Positions 1-10,617 of a stretch of 64,000 nt of DNA are shown here, piece by piece (the first letter of the stretch is position 1; each line of letters begins with the position of its first letter). The translations under genes and the position numbers were made by a program. The notes below the pieces were generated by a model that saw only the letters and a program-made list of their open reading frames with translations, made no database searches and was not told the DNA's origin. Source of the stretch: Bimuria novae-zelandiae CBS 107.79 (taxonomy: Eukaryota; Ascomycota; Dothideomycetes; Pleosporales; Didymosphaeriaceae); assembly GCA_010015655.1 (NCBI GenBank), contig ML976682.1, positions 124,001 through 188,000 of the forward strand, read 5' to 3'.

Positions 1-1260
1 TTGTTCGATCGCTTTGTTGACCAGGCGCCCGTATCCACGAGAGGATGGACGTTTCAAGAACGATACCTTGCTTGCCCAACCCTACACTTCTGCAACGGAT
101 TCGTGTTATTTGAATGCAATTCCGTGATCGCGTCACATTACAAGGATAAGGAGAAAGGCTATTCATTCAATCCAATCATTAGGGCTGACGGGAAGCTTCA
201 CGACCCAAAGGACATTCGGACAATCGGCAAGAACATTCCGGAAATCGACGAGAACATCCCGCGCCATAAGGCGCTTCCTTTACCACCGAACACTCAATAC
301 TTTTCCTCCAAATATAAAAGAGCATACCTCGAAGACTGGAAAAGAAGACCCAAAACCAATCCCTTGTACACCGCTCAACAAGAAAAGAGGGAGAAATTGC
401 TCAGATCATCCGCTCGAACGGGAGTCCGAGGTGCTTTCGACTTTGTTATGCGCTTCCAGGGCGATTCACTTGCAGAAAAGATGGAATTCCACGAGTGTTG
501 GTTTAGTTTGATGGGACAGTACTCAACCCGTCACCTGACCTTCGCCAAGGACAAGGCAATGGCAATTGCAGGGGTTGCCTTCTTCATCCAGCAGAGGACA
601 AATCTCTCATATGCTGCCGGGCTCTGGGCTGAAATTTTAGTTTTCAATCTTCTCTGGGTACGAGCGGGTCAGCCAGGCCCTAGAATCCTTCACGCATCGC
701 CAACGTGGTCATGGACCTCCATCGAAGGTCCCATAACGCACCGGCTGTCGTATGTAAAGAACTATGAACACTACATAAACTTCAAATCGAGCTGGAAGGA
801 TATAAGCCCTCTTATCGAGGACGAGGCCTTACTCGAAACTGAGTCAGTCAACGGCATAATCCACAATGCGAAGTTGCGTCTCAATGGGCATTTGTGCCGG
901 CTCGACCCCGCTAACATCAACGTTGACTTCGATGTCGCTCCATCTCCAGAGTACCAAAACCTCCTCTTTCTTCCCATCCTCTCTTTCGAGAATCGCGACG
1001 TGGAACCCGAAGGTGACCTCATCAAACTCCATGGAATTGCCTTGGTGCAAAGAGCGACGCCACCTAGATGTCAAACCGAAGACACAACCGACGACAATGA
1101 CGCAAGCAGCAAGAGTGGACTGAGTCCCAAGGGTTCCAAGGGCAAAGGGCGGGCAGCTGATTGTTACGAACGCGTGGGATATTTCTGGACCGTGGACAAG
1201 CCGACCGTAGAAGCTTTGCTGATGGCCACGCGTCAGAAGTCGACGATTGAGATTGTGTAG
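1..1260 (+). CDS. HET-domain protein, 3' part only (5' end outside window)
   Basis: The frame is open from the window edge to a TAG at 1258-1260 (419 codons). Near its start it has RGWTFQERYLACPTLHFC, which matches the end of the fungal HET domain (R-G-W-T-x-Q-E-R), the module of heterokaryon-incompatibility proteins that trigger cell death after non-self recognition. The remaining ~380 residues are the variable C-terminal region, with aromatic/Trp-rich segments (GLWAEILVFNLLWVRAG, SPTWSWTSIEGP) typical after HET domains. No intron is needed. The first codon here is only the window edge, not a real start. No nonsense or frameshift is visible, unlike the HET pseudogene at 30829-32352. Family assignment is fairly sure; partner and specificity are unknown. 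Confidence 0.8.
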   Translation: MFDRFVDQAPVSTRGWTFQERYLACPTLHFCNGFVLFECNSVIASHYKDKEKGYSFNPIIRADGKLHDPKDIRTIGKNIPEIDENIPRHKALPLPPNTQYFSSKYKRAYLEDWKRRPKTNPLYTAQQEKREKLLRSSARTGVRGAFDFVMRFQGDSLAEKMEFHECWFSLMGQYSTRHLTFAKDKAMAIAGVAFFIQQRTNLSYAAGLWAEILVFNLLWVRAGQPGPRILHASPTWSWTSIEGPITHRLSYVKNYEHYINFKSSWKDISPLIEDEALLETESVNGIIHNAKLRLNGHLCRLDPANINVDFDVAPSPEYQNLLFLPILSFENRDVEPEGDLIKLHGIALVQRATPPRCQTEDTTDDNDASSKSGLSPKGSKGKGRAADCYERVGYFWTVDKPTVEALLMATRQKSTIEIV

Positions 1261-2724
1261 GAGCGCCTCGGTTGCCAGCCCCACCAAGTCGCATACTTCT
1301 TATCCCTTGCCAGTACGAATGTGTTCACGCGGCAGTGATATTCCATCCTGGCCAATGGATTACACGATTGCTCAACCCCGGACAGGGTCTCGAAGATTTT
1401 CCGTGGCCGATACTCTAGCATCTGTTCCTAGTACCACAGAGTCTCCAATTTTTACGCACGGGCGCCAAACACTTGCGAACCCATTATGTGGTAGTAAAGG
1501 AGACATCCGCCAGTTCGAACGGGTATAGAATGTTGGGCTTTTGCTAAGTGCTAAACCCTTATTTCTTCCGAGTCAGTCCCATGCCTGTCTCGTGCATATG
1601 CCGCCTGAAATCCCGATGTGAAACGGCATAATTAGTGAAGGATTGGGGTGAACGGGCAATGCCAGCCCTTCGTATCCTTACTCTATAATCCTATCTACCC
1701 CGTCAGAATGGATTTGCCGATAGATGTAAGAGGTACAATCTATATTTAGATATCGAGGAGTTCGCTAGGGATTAGAACCCTATCCAGGATATATAGAGGA
1801 GGCGTTGTTAATAGTAGTAGGTGGACGGTACTACCCTTAGGGGGGTGGTCCGCTTGATACCTATTGCGATGACGAGCTCGGTCTCCACTATCGTAGGTGC
1901 ACTGCAGTCACGCATGCAGGCAAGTTGAAAGGGTAAGTCGGCTATATTTCATGCTACACTAAGATGAGGTGGTAGGAGGTTTTCAGATTTTAGCCTTCTC
2001 AGGTCAAATGTAAGTAAAAGGTGGAATGAAAAGAACTGTGTCTTGTGTTCGTGTACAATCTGAGGAGTTTATATATCTAGTTCCTAGGGGTAGTTTTGAT
2101 ACTCTGAACCGTTCCGGCCTAATTTATATCCACCAAGCTGAGACGCTCTTCGGTGGGCCATTTGACACTAATCTTTAAGAGTAAAAATATTTAACAATAT
2201 TAAAACTTTAAATTTTACTTAAATTTCATGTCCTTAGGCTTATTACCTGTCAGTCGTACATGCGGGTGATGCACCTACAGTTTCCTATTGGCGGTTGTGA
2301 ACATCTGATGAGCACCGACTGCTGTGTCCGTATTGACCACGTCAACACAAGCTAAAAGAACCGGAAATAGTAAGTGCATCATACGCCACTTTTTCCAGCG
2401 GCTTCTAGCAAAATATCATTCGATATTCAATTTGATCGGCGGTGTCATACAGATTGAGTGTGGAGAGTCCCGTACGAGCACGACACACAGCAGAGAATGA
2501 AAACGGGTACGCCTGCAGCTGTCGAGGTTATTGGTCTGCATTCGACTCGCTCTTATAAGTGGTTTGATGTTGAGCTTGGTTGCGCTTAGCCGGGGTGTGC
2601 TCCGGCTCCTGCAGTGGGCCACTAGGCCTCGGTTGTACCCTTATGGCCCGTGCTTATCAGTGGGGCTCTCAGGTCCCGATACTTTTCCCAACTTTCATAA
2701 CATACTTTACACAAACCTCCCAGT
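1261..2724. other. Gene-free interval between HET gene and MULE
   Basis: I see no supportable gene. Short open frames (for example 1247-1528) lack family motifs. An AT-rich patch near 2170-2230 and stop-rich sequence suggest old, RIP-altered repeat remnants. Confidence 0.5.
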
Positions 2725-2750
2725 GGCTGGCGTGATTTGTCCCCCCGTAT

Positions 2751-2984
2751 TTGAGATTTGTCCCCCCAATGAGATTTGTCCCCCCAATGAGATTTGTCCC
2801 CCCAATGAGATTTGTCCCCCCAATGAGATTTGTCCCCCCAATGAGATTTGTCCCCCCAATGAGATTTGTCCCCCCAATGAGATTTGTCCCCCCAATGAGA
2901 TTTGTCCCCCCAATGAGATTTGTCCCCCTAATGAGATTTGTCCCCCCAATGAGATTTGTCCCCCTAATGAGATTTGTCCCCCGC
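2751..2984. repeat. 18-bp minisatellite inside left TIR of the MULE (about 13 units)
   Basis: Direct tandem repeat of GAGATTTGTCCCCCCAAT with two units carrying CCCCCT. It gives open frames in several phases on both strands (repeated ICPPNE, MRFVPP, LGGQIS), which are artefacts of a unit length divisible by three. The same unit occurs once or twice, inverted, at 5692-5735 in the right end. Confidence 0.95.
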
Positions 2985-3499
2985 GCCGATAATAATAAAA
3001 CTTAATCGCTTAATTTAGCTTAGTGTACAATCTACTAGCGCGCGACTAGCGCGCGACGCGTCTATAATAACTATATATAATTATAGCAGAACTTTAGTGC
3101 CGAGTTTATCTATTATCTTGTAAATCTAATATAGAAGCTATTGCGCCCCTTCTAGAACTTCTTTACAACTCCTATAAGGAAGCGTATAATGCTCTTAAGG
3201 CTTATAGCATGCAACATAGCTACGGCTTCGTGCTTAAGTAGAGCAAACCTTACAATTCTAACATTAAAACATAATATTATTATTACTATAATTAATTTAG
3301 GAACTATTAATTAAAGGCAAAAATCCTAAACATAAGCATACGCTTAATAGGGTGCCCTTTTAAGCTTATTATCTTTTAGGAGAAGCACAGCGATCATAGA
3401 GGCTAAAGGTCTAAGACAAGCATTATAACTACCCACGATTAATTAACCTAAGCGTATATAATGTCTATCGCAAGCGTACATTGTTATAAAGGAAGGTAA

Positions 3500-4750
3500 T
3501 TAAGTTAATAACTCGTGCTAGGGTGCAGCTAATGCAGATATTAGCTACGATTTAAACTAAAGATTAAGACACACTAGTTTCTACTACTAATATCTAGAGT
3601 AAGAGGAAGGCGATTTAAAAAAAACACTTAAATAGGAAGAGTCTAATAGAGACCCTACTAGACAACTTGTCTATAGAGGATTAGATCTTTGCTATTAAGA
3701 AGGATTCTAAAAATTGTGTGTAAAACCTCTTCTTCGTCTACTAGAAGCAGATTAAGCTACTACTTCTAAACCCTAACGTTCTCCTAATAGACTGCACGTA
3801 CTAAACTAATAAATATAAACTTCTACTCCTACACATACTTAGCTACACTAACCTATAGACTTTTTTCTCTACTAGCTTCTACTTCCTTAGTAGTAAAACA
3901 CAAGTAGACTATTATTAGGTAATTATAAACTTCTTCCTTAAAATAAAAGTATTACGACCACGCGTTTTTATTAGTAATTAGAAAGAGGCGCTAAAAATAG
4001 TAGCTTACTTATTACTTCTAAAAGTTCCTTAACTATTATGCGTATAGCATAGTAACAAGAACGTCTAGATAAAGGCCTAATAGACCTAGCGGGATGCTAA
4101 CAGCAGGGCAAAAGAGGAGAAGTAAAAGATTATTAAACATAAGGCTATATTTATAAAGCATTAGACTTAGGTATGCTATTCTATATTTATTACTTAGCAG
4201 GCTTTAAAGAAGGCTATCCTACAAGCAATACATAGAGCTAATAAAAGTAGCTTGTCTACGCAAAGAGACCACTAAAGTTCTAGTTAAAGGAGAATAATCT
4301 GCTTAAAGACTATAGCTATCAACAAGAACTCTACAGATACTTGCAGGAGAACCAATACCTTATACGCCCTAAGTAGGCAGCTACTTAAACCTCTTAGAAC
4401 TAATATTACAATATAATTATAAGCTCGCCAATTAAAGGGATGCACAAGGTGTTAAAAGACTACCTTATAACCTCTAAAGGCAACTTATTGCGCGTTATTA
4501 AGTAAATTAAGTAGATAGTAAAGAGCTAATATAATAAGTATAAAAAAGAACTCGCTTCTTCTAAACATAGTATTAAATTTAAGCATTAGCTAGATGTAAT
4601 GACGTTCCTGCCTTATAGCATTCACGACGTCTTAATGCCACCTACAATTGAGCGCATTAGGCAATAGGATCTGCTGCGTTAAGAAGAGCAAAGACAACGC
4701 CGCGGCGGACATCCTTATTCCGGCCTCTTTAAGAAGACGAATAGTCTCCT
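3500..4750 (+). pseudogene. MULE transposase relic
   Basis: Reading one + frame across more than a dozen TAA/TAG codons gives the MULE/FAR1-like transposase core: a DCTY..NKYKLLLLHI block (family: D-x-T-Y-K-T-N-x-x-x-x-P-L-L), then T-F-S-T-S-F-Y-F-L, then PRVFISN (family PRVxxTDR, catalytic D changed to N), and HSNKNV (family W-H-I-N-K-N-V). Stops sit where Gln or Trp is expected, consistent with CpA-to-TpA RIP on both strands. Later blocks (RRGGHPYSGLFKKTN near 4.70 kb, and an Ala/Thr/Ser-rich stretch then a basic tail at 5.04-5.64 kb) may be its C-terminal part or a second ORF. Non-functional. Confidence 0.7.
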
Positions 4751-5753
4751 ATGCCGCCATATGCTGCAAGAAGTAATAGCGGCTAAGTTATTATTATAGC
4801 TAAACTACCTTTATAATAATTACTAGCGCTATTAACGTGAGCAAGGACTATTAGTTAGGCTATTTTTAAAGCTATATTATTCTATTTTAAAGCTATTAAC
4901 TACTTAGACGCAAGGTGGCCTAAGGAGAAATAAGGTATTAACTTACTAAGACCTATTAGCTTTTAAATAACGTATACTACCTTCCTTACCTTAATTTTAA
5001 TCTTATCACAAACCTCTAGGTTAAACACTCACTGAAGCTTTGCGACAAGTAACTACATCTGTCACAGTATCAGCTCCTACTTCTGCTGCAAGTTTCAACT
5101 CTATAACTACATCTACATCTCTGTCGATACCTGCGCCTGCTTCTATGCCTACTCTTACCAACCCTCGTTCGTCTCCGCCTGTGGCTGTTGCAGTATCTGT
5201 TACAGTAGCTCCACCTCCTGCCTAGCAGGCCCCATCGCTGCAGGAATTCCTAGCTAACATTAAGCGTCAACACTCTCAGCCCGTTCTATATAAGTGCCAC
5301 GACATAATTGCAGTAACTAACTTCTAGAAAGAGACTAGACAGGAAGACGACCCTATCAAGTTAATTAAAGCGCGGAATATAGCTCTTGCTACAGAAGGGC
5401 TTTTTACTTCTTGCACTCCAACTATAGCCTAGAACTATCACTTTAGAGACATAGAAGCTTTCTATGCTAAGAGATTTGCGCAAGTCAATGCTTAGAACGC
5501 ACTTACTAAGCCTTAGGACGTACCTACGCCGCGGCCTAAGCGTGTTGCAGCAATAGCGGCTTCAGAGGCATAGAAAACTCTGGGACCGCGTAAGAGACAG
5601 CGGCATCAGTAGAAGATTTTGAGCGAGTATTAGTAACATTAATGCACTTTCATGGTTGTAATTTATTTAGCGCTAGTTGAGTGTAGCTAGCGCGGGGGAC
5701 AAATCTCATTAGGGGGACAAATCTCAAATACGGGGGGACAAATCACGCCAGCC

Positions 5754-6362
5754 GAGGTTACATGTGTAGTACGGTATTAAAAATAGTAGTAAATAGGGAA
5801 CTATTACACTACGTAGTAGTATAGTAGTTATATGCTAAATTTATATGACCCGTACACGTGTGTTACGGAATGTAGTAAAAAGAAAGATTATAAGCTAAAG
5901 AATTACGCCCAGGGTGTAATTCCAGAAAGCACGGATCCCCGGCCCAGTAAGAAGAGATCACGGGGCGGCTTAGGTTAGTAGTTATGTGATATAACTCCAG
6001 GCAGAGAGAGCTCTAGCGCCGGAGGTAGAGAAGGACTCCACTAAGATAAGAAGACTCCGCTGGAGGCTCCCTTAAGCGACGGAGTCACAGGCAAGGAATA
6101 GTTCTATATAATAACAGAGGATCTTCTAGGTTATGTTAATTCTTCATAGTCAACTCCTTATAGTTAGTTCTCTCTTTAGTAGATTGATACTTCCTAGTTA
6201 TTTTATAGGTAGTTATAGAATTAGTTACTTAACAAGCCTTTGTGTTTATTAACGCCATCCTCGAATCCTACTGAAGCTTACCTTAATACAGTGTTCCTTT
6301 GCTATAGCGTTAGTAAGTTGAATCTGGTTATAACATACTAAGTAAAAATATACGACTCGGTA
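5754..6362. other. Gene-free, AT-rich spacer between two transposons
   Basis: No gene seen. A GC-richer patch at about 5930-6090 stands in AT-rich, RIP-like sequence. The TA at 6361-6362 is the left target duplication of the pogo element that follows. Confidence 0.5.
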
Positions 6363-8499
6363 ACATGTTGGTTCAGCACTTGGCGCGGTTCGGCAAATGG
6401 CGCACCCCAACCAAATCACGCAGTTTACAACACCTCGTTACTGAGCCATCCACAATAGCTAGAATATTCTAATAATTCATTTAATTACTATATAAATTGC
6501 TGCGAAAAAGATGTACTACTGGAATTTCGCTGGAAGTTTAATATTGCGGCCACGGCGCGTTGTTGTTGTGGGTGCTGGATCACGCCCTATTTCATCACCC
6601 CTATCCCCCCTACCCTCAGCAACCACCACACGTTGCTTTTTTTTCTGTTTTGGCGCTGCGGCAGGCTTTGAGACCTTCCTCTTTCCCTTTTGGGAAGTTT
6701 GTATAGCCTTTTCGGAGTTTTCTTTCTCCTGAATCCTCTGTTGTTGCTCAGCCTGTTTCTCCGCCGCGACCCTCTCCTTTTCCTCCCTTTTCTTAACCCT
6801 CAACCTTTCTCTCTCTTTCTTCTCCTGCAGGTTACGTAGCTTAGCTAAGGTTATTTCTGCCTTCTTACGCGCTTTTTCGAGTTCTACTTTCTCTTTCTCC
6901 TTATCTACAACGCTCTCGCGTACTCTAGCCTCCCTCAGCTTCCTCGGGGACCAGAAAACTGCACCACCGTGGTACTCCCTGCGTTGTTGCAGGTCTAGAG
7001 GCTTGCTCTTCTTCTGCTGCTTCTTCTTAACTTGTAGGGCCTTTGTCAGGCCTTGTACCTCAGCGTGGAGGATGTCATTTTGAACAGAGATGTGGTGGAG
7101 AGAACGCTTCAGCTTCTGCACCTCCCTACTGCCCTCCTCCCTCACAGTATTACGCACGAGGGTCTCGATTTTGAGCCAATCCTTGCCGCTGAGTACAGAG
7201 GTACTGCTCTCTCTCGAATCCTGCTCCACTGGAGTTGATGGCCTGTATTTCTGAAGGATAACCTCAGCGTTACGGGGCCATATACCAGTGGCCTCAAAGG
7301 ACTTTAGAATCGTTTTCTTCTTGAAGGAGATGGTCCAGGCTTCCCAGAAGAGAGGGAAGAAGTCTCCTTTCTTTACTGAGAGTAGCCCCTGGGCCTCGTG
7401 GAGATAGGTAGTGAGGGCTTTTGAGTAGGCTGATGAGAGAGGCTTAAAGAGTACTACATCAAGGGGCTGCAGCGTGTGGGTACTGTGGGGGGGAATATCA
7501 TAAGGAGAATCCGATTGTGGTCACAGTAGTCGATAAACTCTCTCGTTACGTGGGACCCATGGCCATCCACGATCAGTAGTCGGTAGGATCGACGAGCTTT
7601 CGCTTTTGTATACCGATCGAAGACCTGCTCGAGCCACGCAAGGCCTATATCGTTGTTGGTCCATCCATTAGGAGATGTAGTGACGAATACCTCATGCTTC
7701 CCAGCCTCAATATCCTCTACCCAGGCCGATTGGAGAGCGTTATTGGCAGCTGCAAATAGTAGCCCTGGTGGCAACGCAGTTCCATCAGCGCAGACGCAAG
7801 CTAGGATGGTCATCCACTCTCTGTTGCCATCTTGGAGGGCTGATTTCACTTCCCCGCGGTCCCACATAGCTTTGCTGAAGATCCTTTTGCTTCTTCCAAT
7901 CACTCCTGTAAGGAAGCCCTTCTCATCCATATTGTACGTGTGACGAGGCTCTATATTGTACTCCTCCATTTTCTCTAGCAGAAGTTGAAAGAATTGCTCG
8001 TATTTAGCCCCTGAATCAGCTTAGTGGCGCGCGAGATCCATTCCAGTAACCCAATAGGGGGTGATTTCGACGTTGTAACGGTTAATAAATCGGGTAACCC
8101 AGCTTTTTCCTACTGGTTGTTCGCCGTTGGTTTTTGCAATTAATAAAGCAAAATTCTGCAGCATCTCCCTTGTAGGTGGTAGACGACGGCCTGTAAGCTT
8201 TTCTATATAGCTTACAAGCTCCAGTTCTTGTTGAGGGGTAAGTTTTCGCCGTTGGAGTTGTTGCTCTTTCATCGGCACGTTTTTGCCCTGGTGTATCCTC
8301 CTCAACGTAGTGTCTGGTACACCATATTTTTCGCTATTTTTCGATACGAGAATTCTTCTCCTGGTCCGCGCGATTCGATTTCTTCAATTGCCTTGTCAAT
8401 TGGATCCATATTGGCTGAGTTATGGGTGGGTGAAGGATTGGGTGGAAAATGCGGGGGTGCGCCATTTGCCGAACCGCGCCAAGTGCTGAACCAACATGT
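6363..8499 (-). mobile_element. pogo/Fot1-type DNA transposon, little mutated
   Basis: Perfect 46-bp terminal inverted repeats at 6363-6408 and 8454-8499 (start ACATGTTGGTTCAGCACTTG) are flanked by TA at 6361-6362 and 8500-8501, the target duplication of Tc1/mariner/pogo elements. The 2137-bp body codes on the minus strand for one transposase with three small lesions. Unlike every other transposon in this window it is not AT-degraded, so it is the youngest insertion here or has escaped RIP. Confidence 0.93.
6516..8409 (-). pseudogene. pogo/Fot1-family transposase (DDE_1, CENP-B-type HTH), three lesions
   Basis: The start is taken at 8409 (MDPIDKAIEEIESRGPGEEF), the usual Fot1-like N-terminus. 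An HTH (psq/CENP-B type: FSYRKIA then TTLRRIHQG) is followed by a Tc5-type DNA-binding segment (PPTREMLQNFA, VGKSWVTRFINRY), then the DDE core: YNMDEKGF, LLIVDGHGSHVT and FPPHSTHTLQPLD. The C-terminus is a long basic coiled coil (about 7230-6516; Lys/Glu/Arg/Gln heptads). Lesions: an A run at about 8325-8329 is one base short (frameshift); CAA to TAA at 8021-8023 (H-Q-A-D-S expected); and a C run (G7 at about 7487-7493 on +) is one short, shifting frame just before THTLQPLD. Two of the three lie in homopolymers and could be sequence errors, so the element may be closer to functional than it looks. Confidence 0.88.
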
Positions 8500-8501
8500 T
8501 A

Positions 8502-9008
8502 CTATACTTACTTCGCCTCAACAATTTAAAAACCTCAGCGTACGATACCATAAACCTTCTCTCCCTTACCACCCCTTCTAGGCGTAACATTTGCATATAC
8601 GTACTACACAGCTTTATTTGACTTACATATAATCACGGCAACAGGCTTAATGCGTACCTCGCCAAAAGCTCGCGCAAGCTTAAAAAACCCTAAGCCACGT
8701 ATAAAACCTGCTTCTGGTGTAAGCTTTTGGTTTTACCCGTAGGGCTCACAAAACTGCATATGAAGCTGCAAGCCCTTAGCCTCGAAGCCCTTGAAGAACC
8801 CTACTTTGTATAGAATATCGTCCTATAGTAGCAGCCAAGGCGCTCCCAGAAGGATCGTTGCGCTTAACCGAGGGGTGACGGAGCTCCTAGCTTCGCGAGT
8901 GTACTGTCCCGTCACGTGCTGTGTAATACTCGGGTGCCCGAGTGCCAGTTTGAAAATTGACACCCTTTTCAACCTCGTTTAGCGTGCTTGGCATATTTTT
9001 CCCAGGCG
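8502..9008. other. Gene-free interval
   Basis: No coding family recognised. Contains stop-rich sequence and short fragments such as repeated AAGCCCTTAGCCT-like strings near 8.70-8.80 kb. It leads into the putative promoter of the next gene. Confidence 0.4.
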
Positions 9009-9018
9009 TATATAAATA
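9009..9018 (+). promoter_or_regulatory. TATA box of BTB-like gene
   Basis: TATATAAATA, about 165 bp upstream of the ATG at 9182, followed by a CT/AC-rich leader typical of fungal 5' UTRs. Confidence 0.5.
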
Positions 9019-9181
9019 CCACTACCTCATCTCTTCCGCTGAACACACGCTCACCCACGACCACCACACTCATCCAGCAGCTCCTCTGCGTGATCTAAGA
9101 AGCTCCGACTCTTCTACCGCAGCAAAACCCGTAAGGAAACACGATACCCTTTCACCGATTCTCTACACAGGTAACGCAAAT

Positions 9182-10079
9182 ATGTGGGTATTTGGTGTCA
9201 ACGCTTGCTTCGGTCCTAGTCGTCGTCCTTACGAGTTCCTGCCTACGTATCTTATCGACCATACGGACTACTTCAGCGACAAAGTGGACGAGTGGTTCGA
9301 TTTCGACGATGGCGAAAATCCTAGTTCCAAAGAAGTTGACTTCCCGGAGGAGTTGGACTTCACGGACATCAACGAGGCGGCCGGTAAGTCGGATCGCACT
9401 GAGCTAGTAGCGGTTGTGGTAACTAATTTTACCCACAGGAGAAATATTCGCCAAGTGGCCGTTAGCACAGGGAGATGGCTCGAACCCCCCTTCTGTGACG
9501 CATTTCGGCGTACGGGGTGCGATGATGCAGCTTGACCGCTGCAAAGTCAACATCGAACGCATAGTGCGAGGCTTGTTGGAAGCGTACGTCTTTGGCATCC
9601 GCGTTGGCGCCCACCAATTCTGTCGCGATATCAACAAGTTGCTGGTTTAGGCTATCGATTTCATAGGCGACCGCAAGGATATTTATCGCTTGGCGGGCTT
9701 TGCGTTCAGTGGAGTCCTCGAAGCAGATAGGCCCGTGCTCCAATCCCTGGTCGATAAGCACTGCTGCTTGTCAAACGCGAGCCTCGGGGACGATGAGAAG
9801 CATAGCTACCTGTTGTGCCGCAACGGTATTGAGAAGGTCGACACTGCTTTCATCGAGGGACTGCCGCCGGCTTTCAAGCGCCGCTTCATGGAGTCGTTCA
9901 TTGACGTGGGAGGTCAAGAGGATCGGGATAAGAAGTACCGTTCCCCCTGCTATCTCAACCATGATGACGACCAGGACCGGAAGGCATGCGAAAAGGAGGG
10001 ATTCCGGAAGGACAACGTCAAGACCCACATGACGTTCGACAAGGAGCGTGGGGTCGGCCGTTTCCCGCGCAAGAACTGA
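9182..10079 (+). pseudogene. BTB/POZ-like protein gene with one in-frame TAG
   Basis: Exon 1 is 9182-9383, intron 9384-9438 (GTAAGT...CTAAT...ACAG, 55 nt) and exon 2 runs to TGA at 10077-10079. One frame reads through a single TAG at 9648-9650 (LLV*AIDFIGDRK), so the product would be about 280 aa. The N-terminal half (LIDHTDYFSDKVDEWF, then GEIFAKWPL) resembles the last part of fungal BTB domains, and LLEAYVFGIRVGAHQFCRDI then YRLAGFAFSGV resembles the region after BTB in the large fungal BTB families. The C-terminus is acidic then basic (HDDDQDRKACEKEGF). TAG is CAG to TAG in CpA context. A GTACGT donor at 9590 with the TTTAG ending at this stop would make a 67-nt intron but puts the next exon out of frame, so nonsense is the better reading. 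Function unknown. Confidence 0.6.
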
Positions 10080-10617
10080 AAAGTTCAGATCGGAAAGAAT
10101 GGCTTGGTATGTTGATGATTTTCTCCTCCTTGGTCTAAACCCGCTGACCGTTCCTGTCGTCTCTGGCTCGTTCACTTGGGGGTACGGTGCCACTTCGAAA
10201 CAGCATAATTGCTGAAAGTTCACTTCATCTGCTGCGTTAGTCCAACTTCTTTGGCTAAGCAGTAATGGTATCTGAGATAGGCTGGGACGCCACGGATGGC
10301 GTGGTGGGCGGCTAGTCGTTCACCTGGGCCTGTAGAGAACCACATGGTTGAGAAAAAGTCAACGGAGTCATGAATGCAATACGATGTATACCATTGAACA
10401 AATCTTTTCTAGGTATTGAACGTTGATGCTCTCGGTTGGGCAAGGAATCGGAAAAGCGCTGCCTCGGTATGAGGATGACGACGGCCCCAGATGGCTCGTG
10501 CCAACCCTGCCACAGCTCATCCTTTCCCAGCGCGTCACCACACCTTCCCCACACTTCACGGACACATGCACCCAAACAATGCCTCCTGATTTCTCATAGC
10601 ACGAAACTAGTTCTACC
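10080..10617. other. Intergenic, 5' region of the malonyl transferase gene
   Basis: No gene supported. Open frames here on both strands lack family motifs and overlap one another. It probably holds the 3' UTR of the BTB-like gene and the promoter of the gene starting at 10618. Confidence 0.4.

Larger units (their letters stand above)
2725..5753 (+). mobile_element. RIP-degraded MULE (Mutator-like) DNA transposon with minisatellite-bearing ends
   Basis: The ends are inverted copies starting GGCTGGCGTGATTTGTCCCC at 2725 and ending with its complement at 5753; identity runs about 45 bp inward. The 3.0-kb interior is AT-rich and full of TAA/TAG. Read through those stops on the + strand, 3.5-4.1 kb gives a MULE-type transposase (see the pseudogene entry). 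The left end carries about 13 copies of an 18-bp unit and the right end only one to two. I could not find the 8-10 bp target duplication expected for MULEs: the bases outside the TIRs do not match. Both flanks contain AACCTC in inverted orientation, so the true TIR may be slightly longer with a 5-bp insertion on the left. Confidence 0.75.

Noticed and set aside
2751..2984. CRISPR-like array
   Set aside because: Direct tandem units with no spacers, in a eukaryote; it is a minisatellite.
2531..3005. Long repetitive open frames on both strands (ICPPNE, MRFVPP, LGGQIS repeats)
   Set aside because: They arise from an 18-bp minisatellite, whose unit is a multiple of three, inside a transposon end.
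9590..9650. Intron GTACGT to TTTAG that would remove the TAG in the BTB-like gene
   Set aside because: It is 67 nt and puts the following exon out of frame, with a stop after a few codons.
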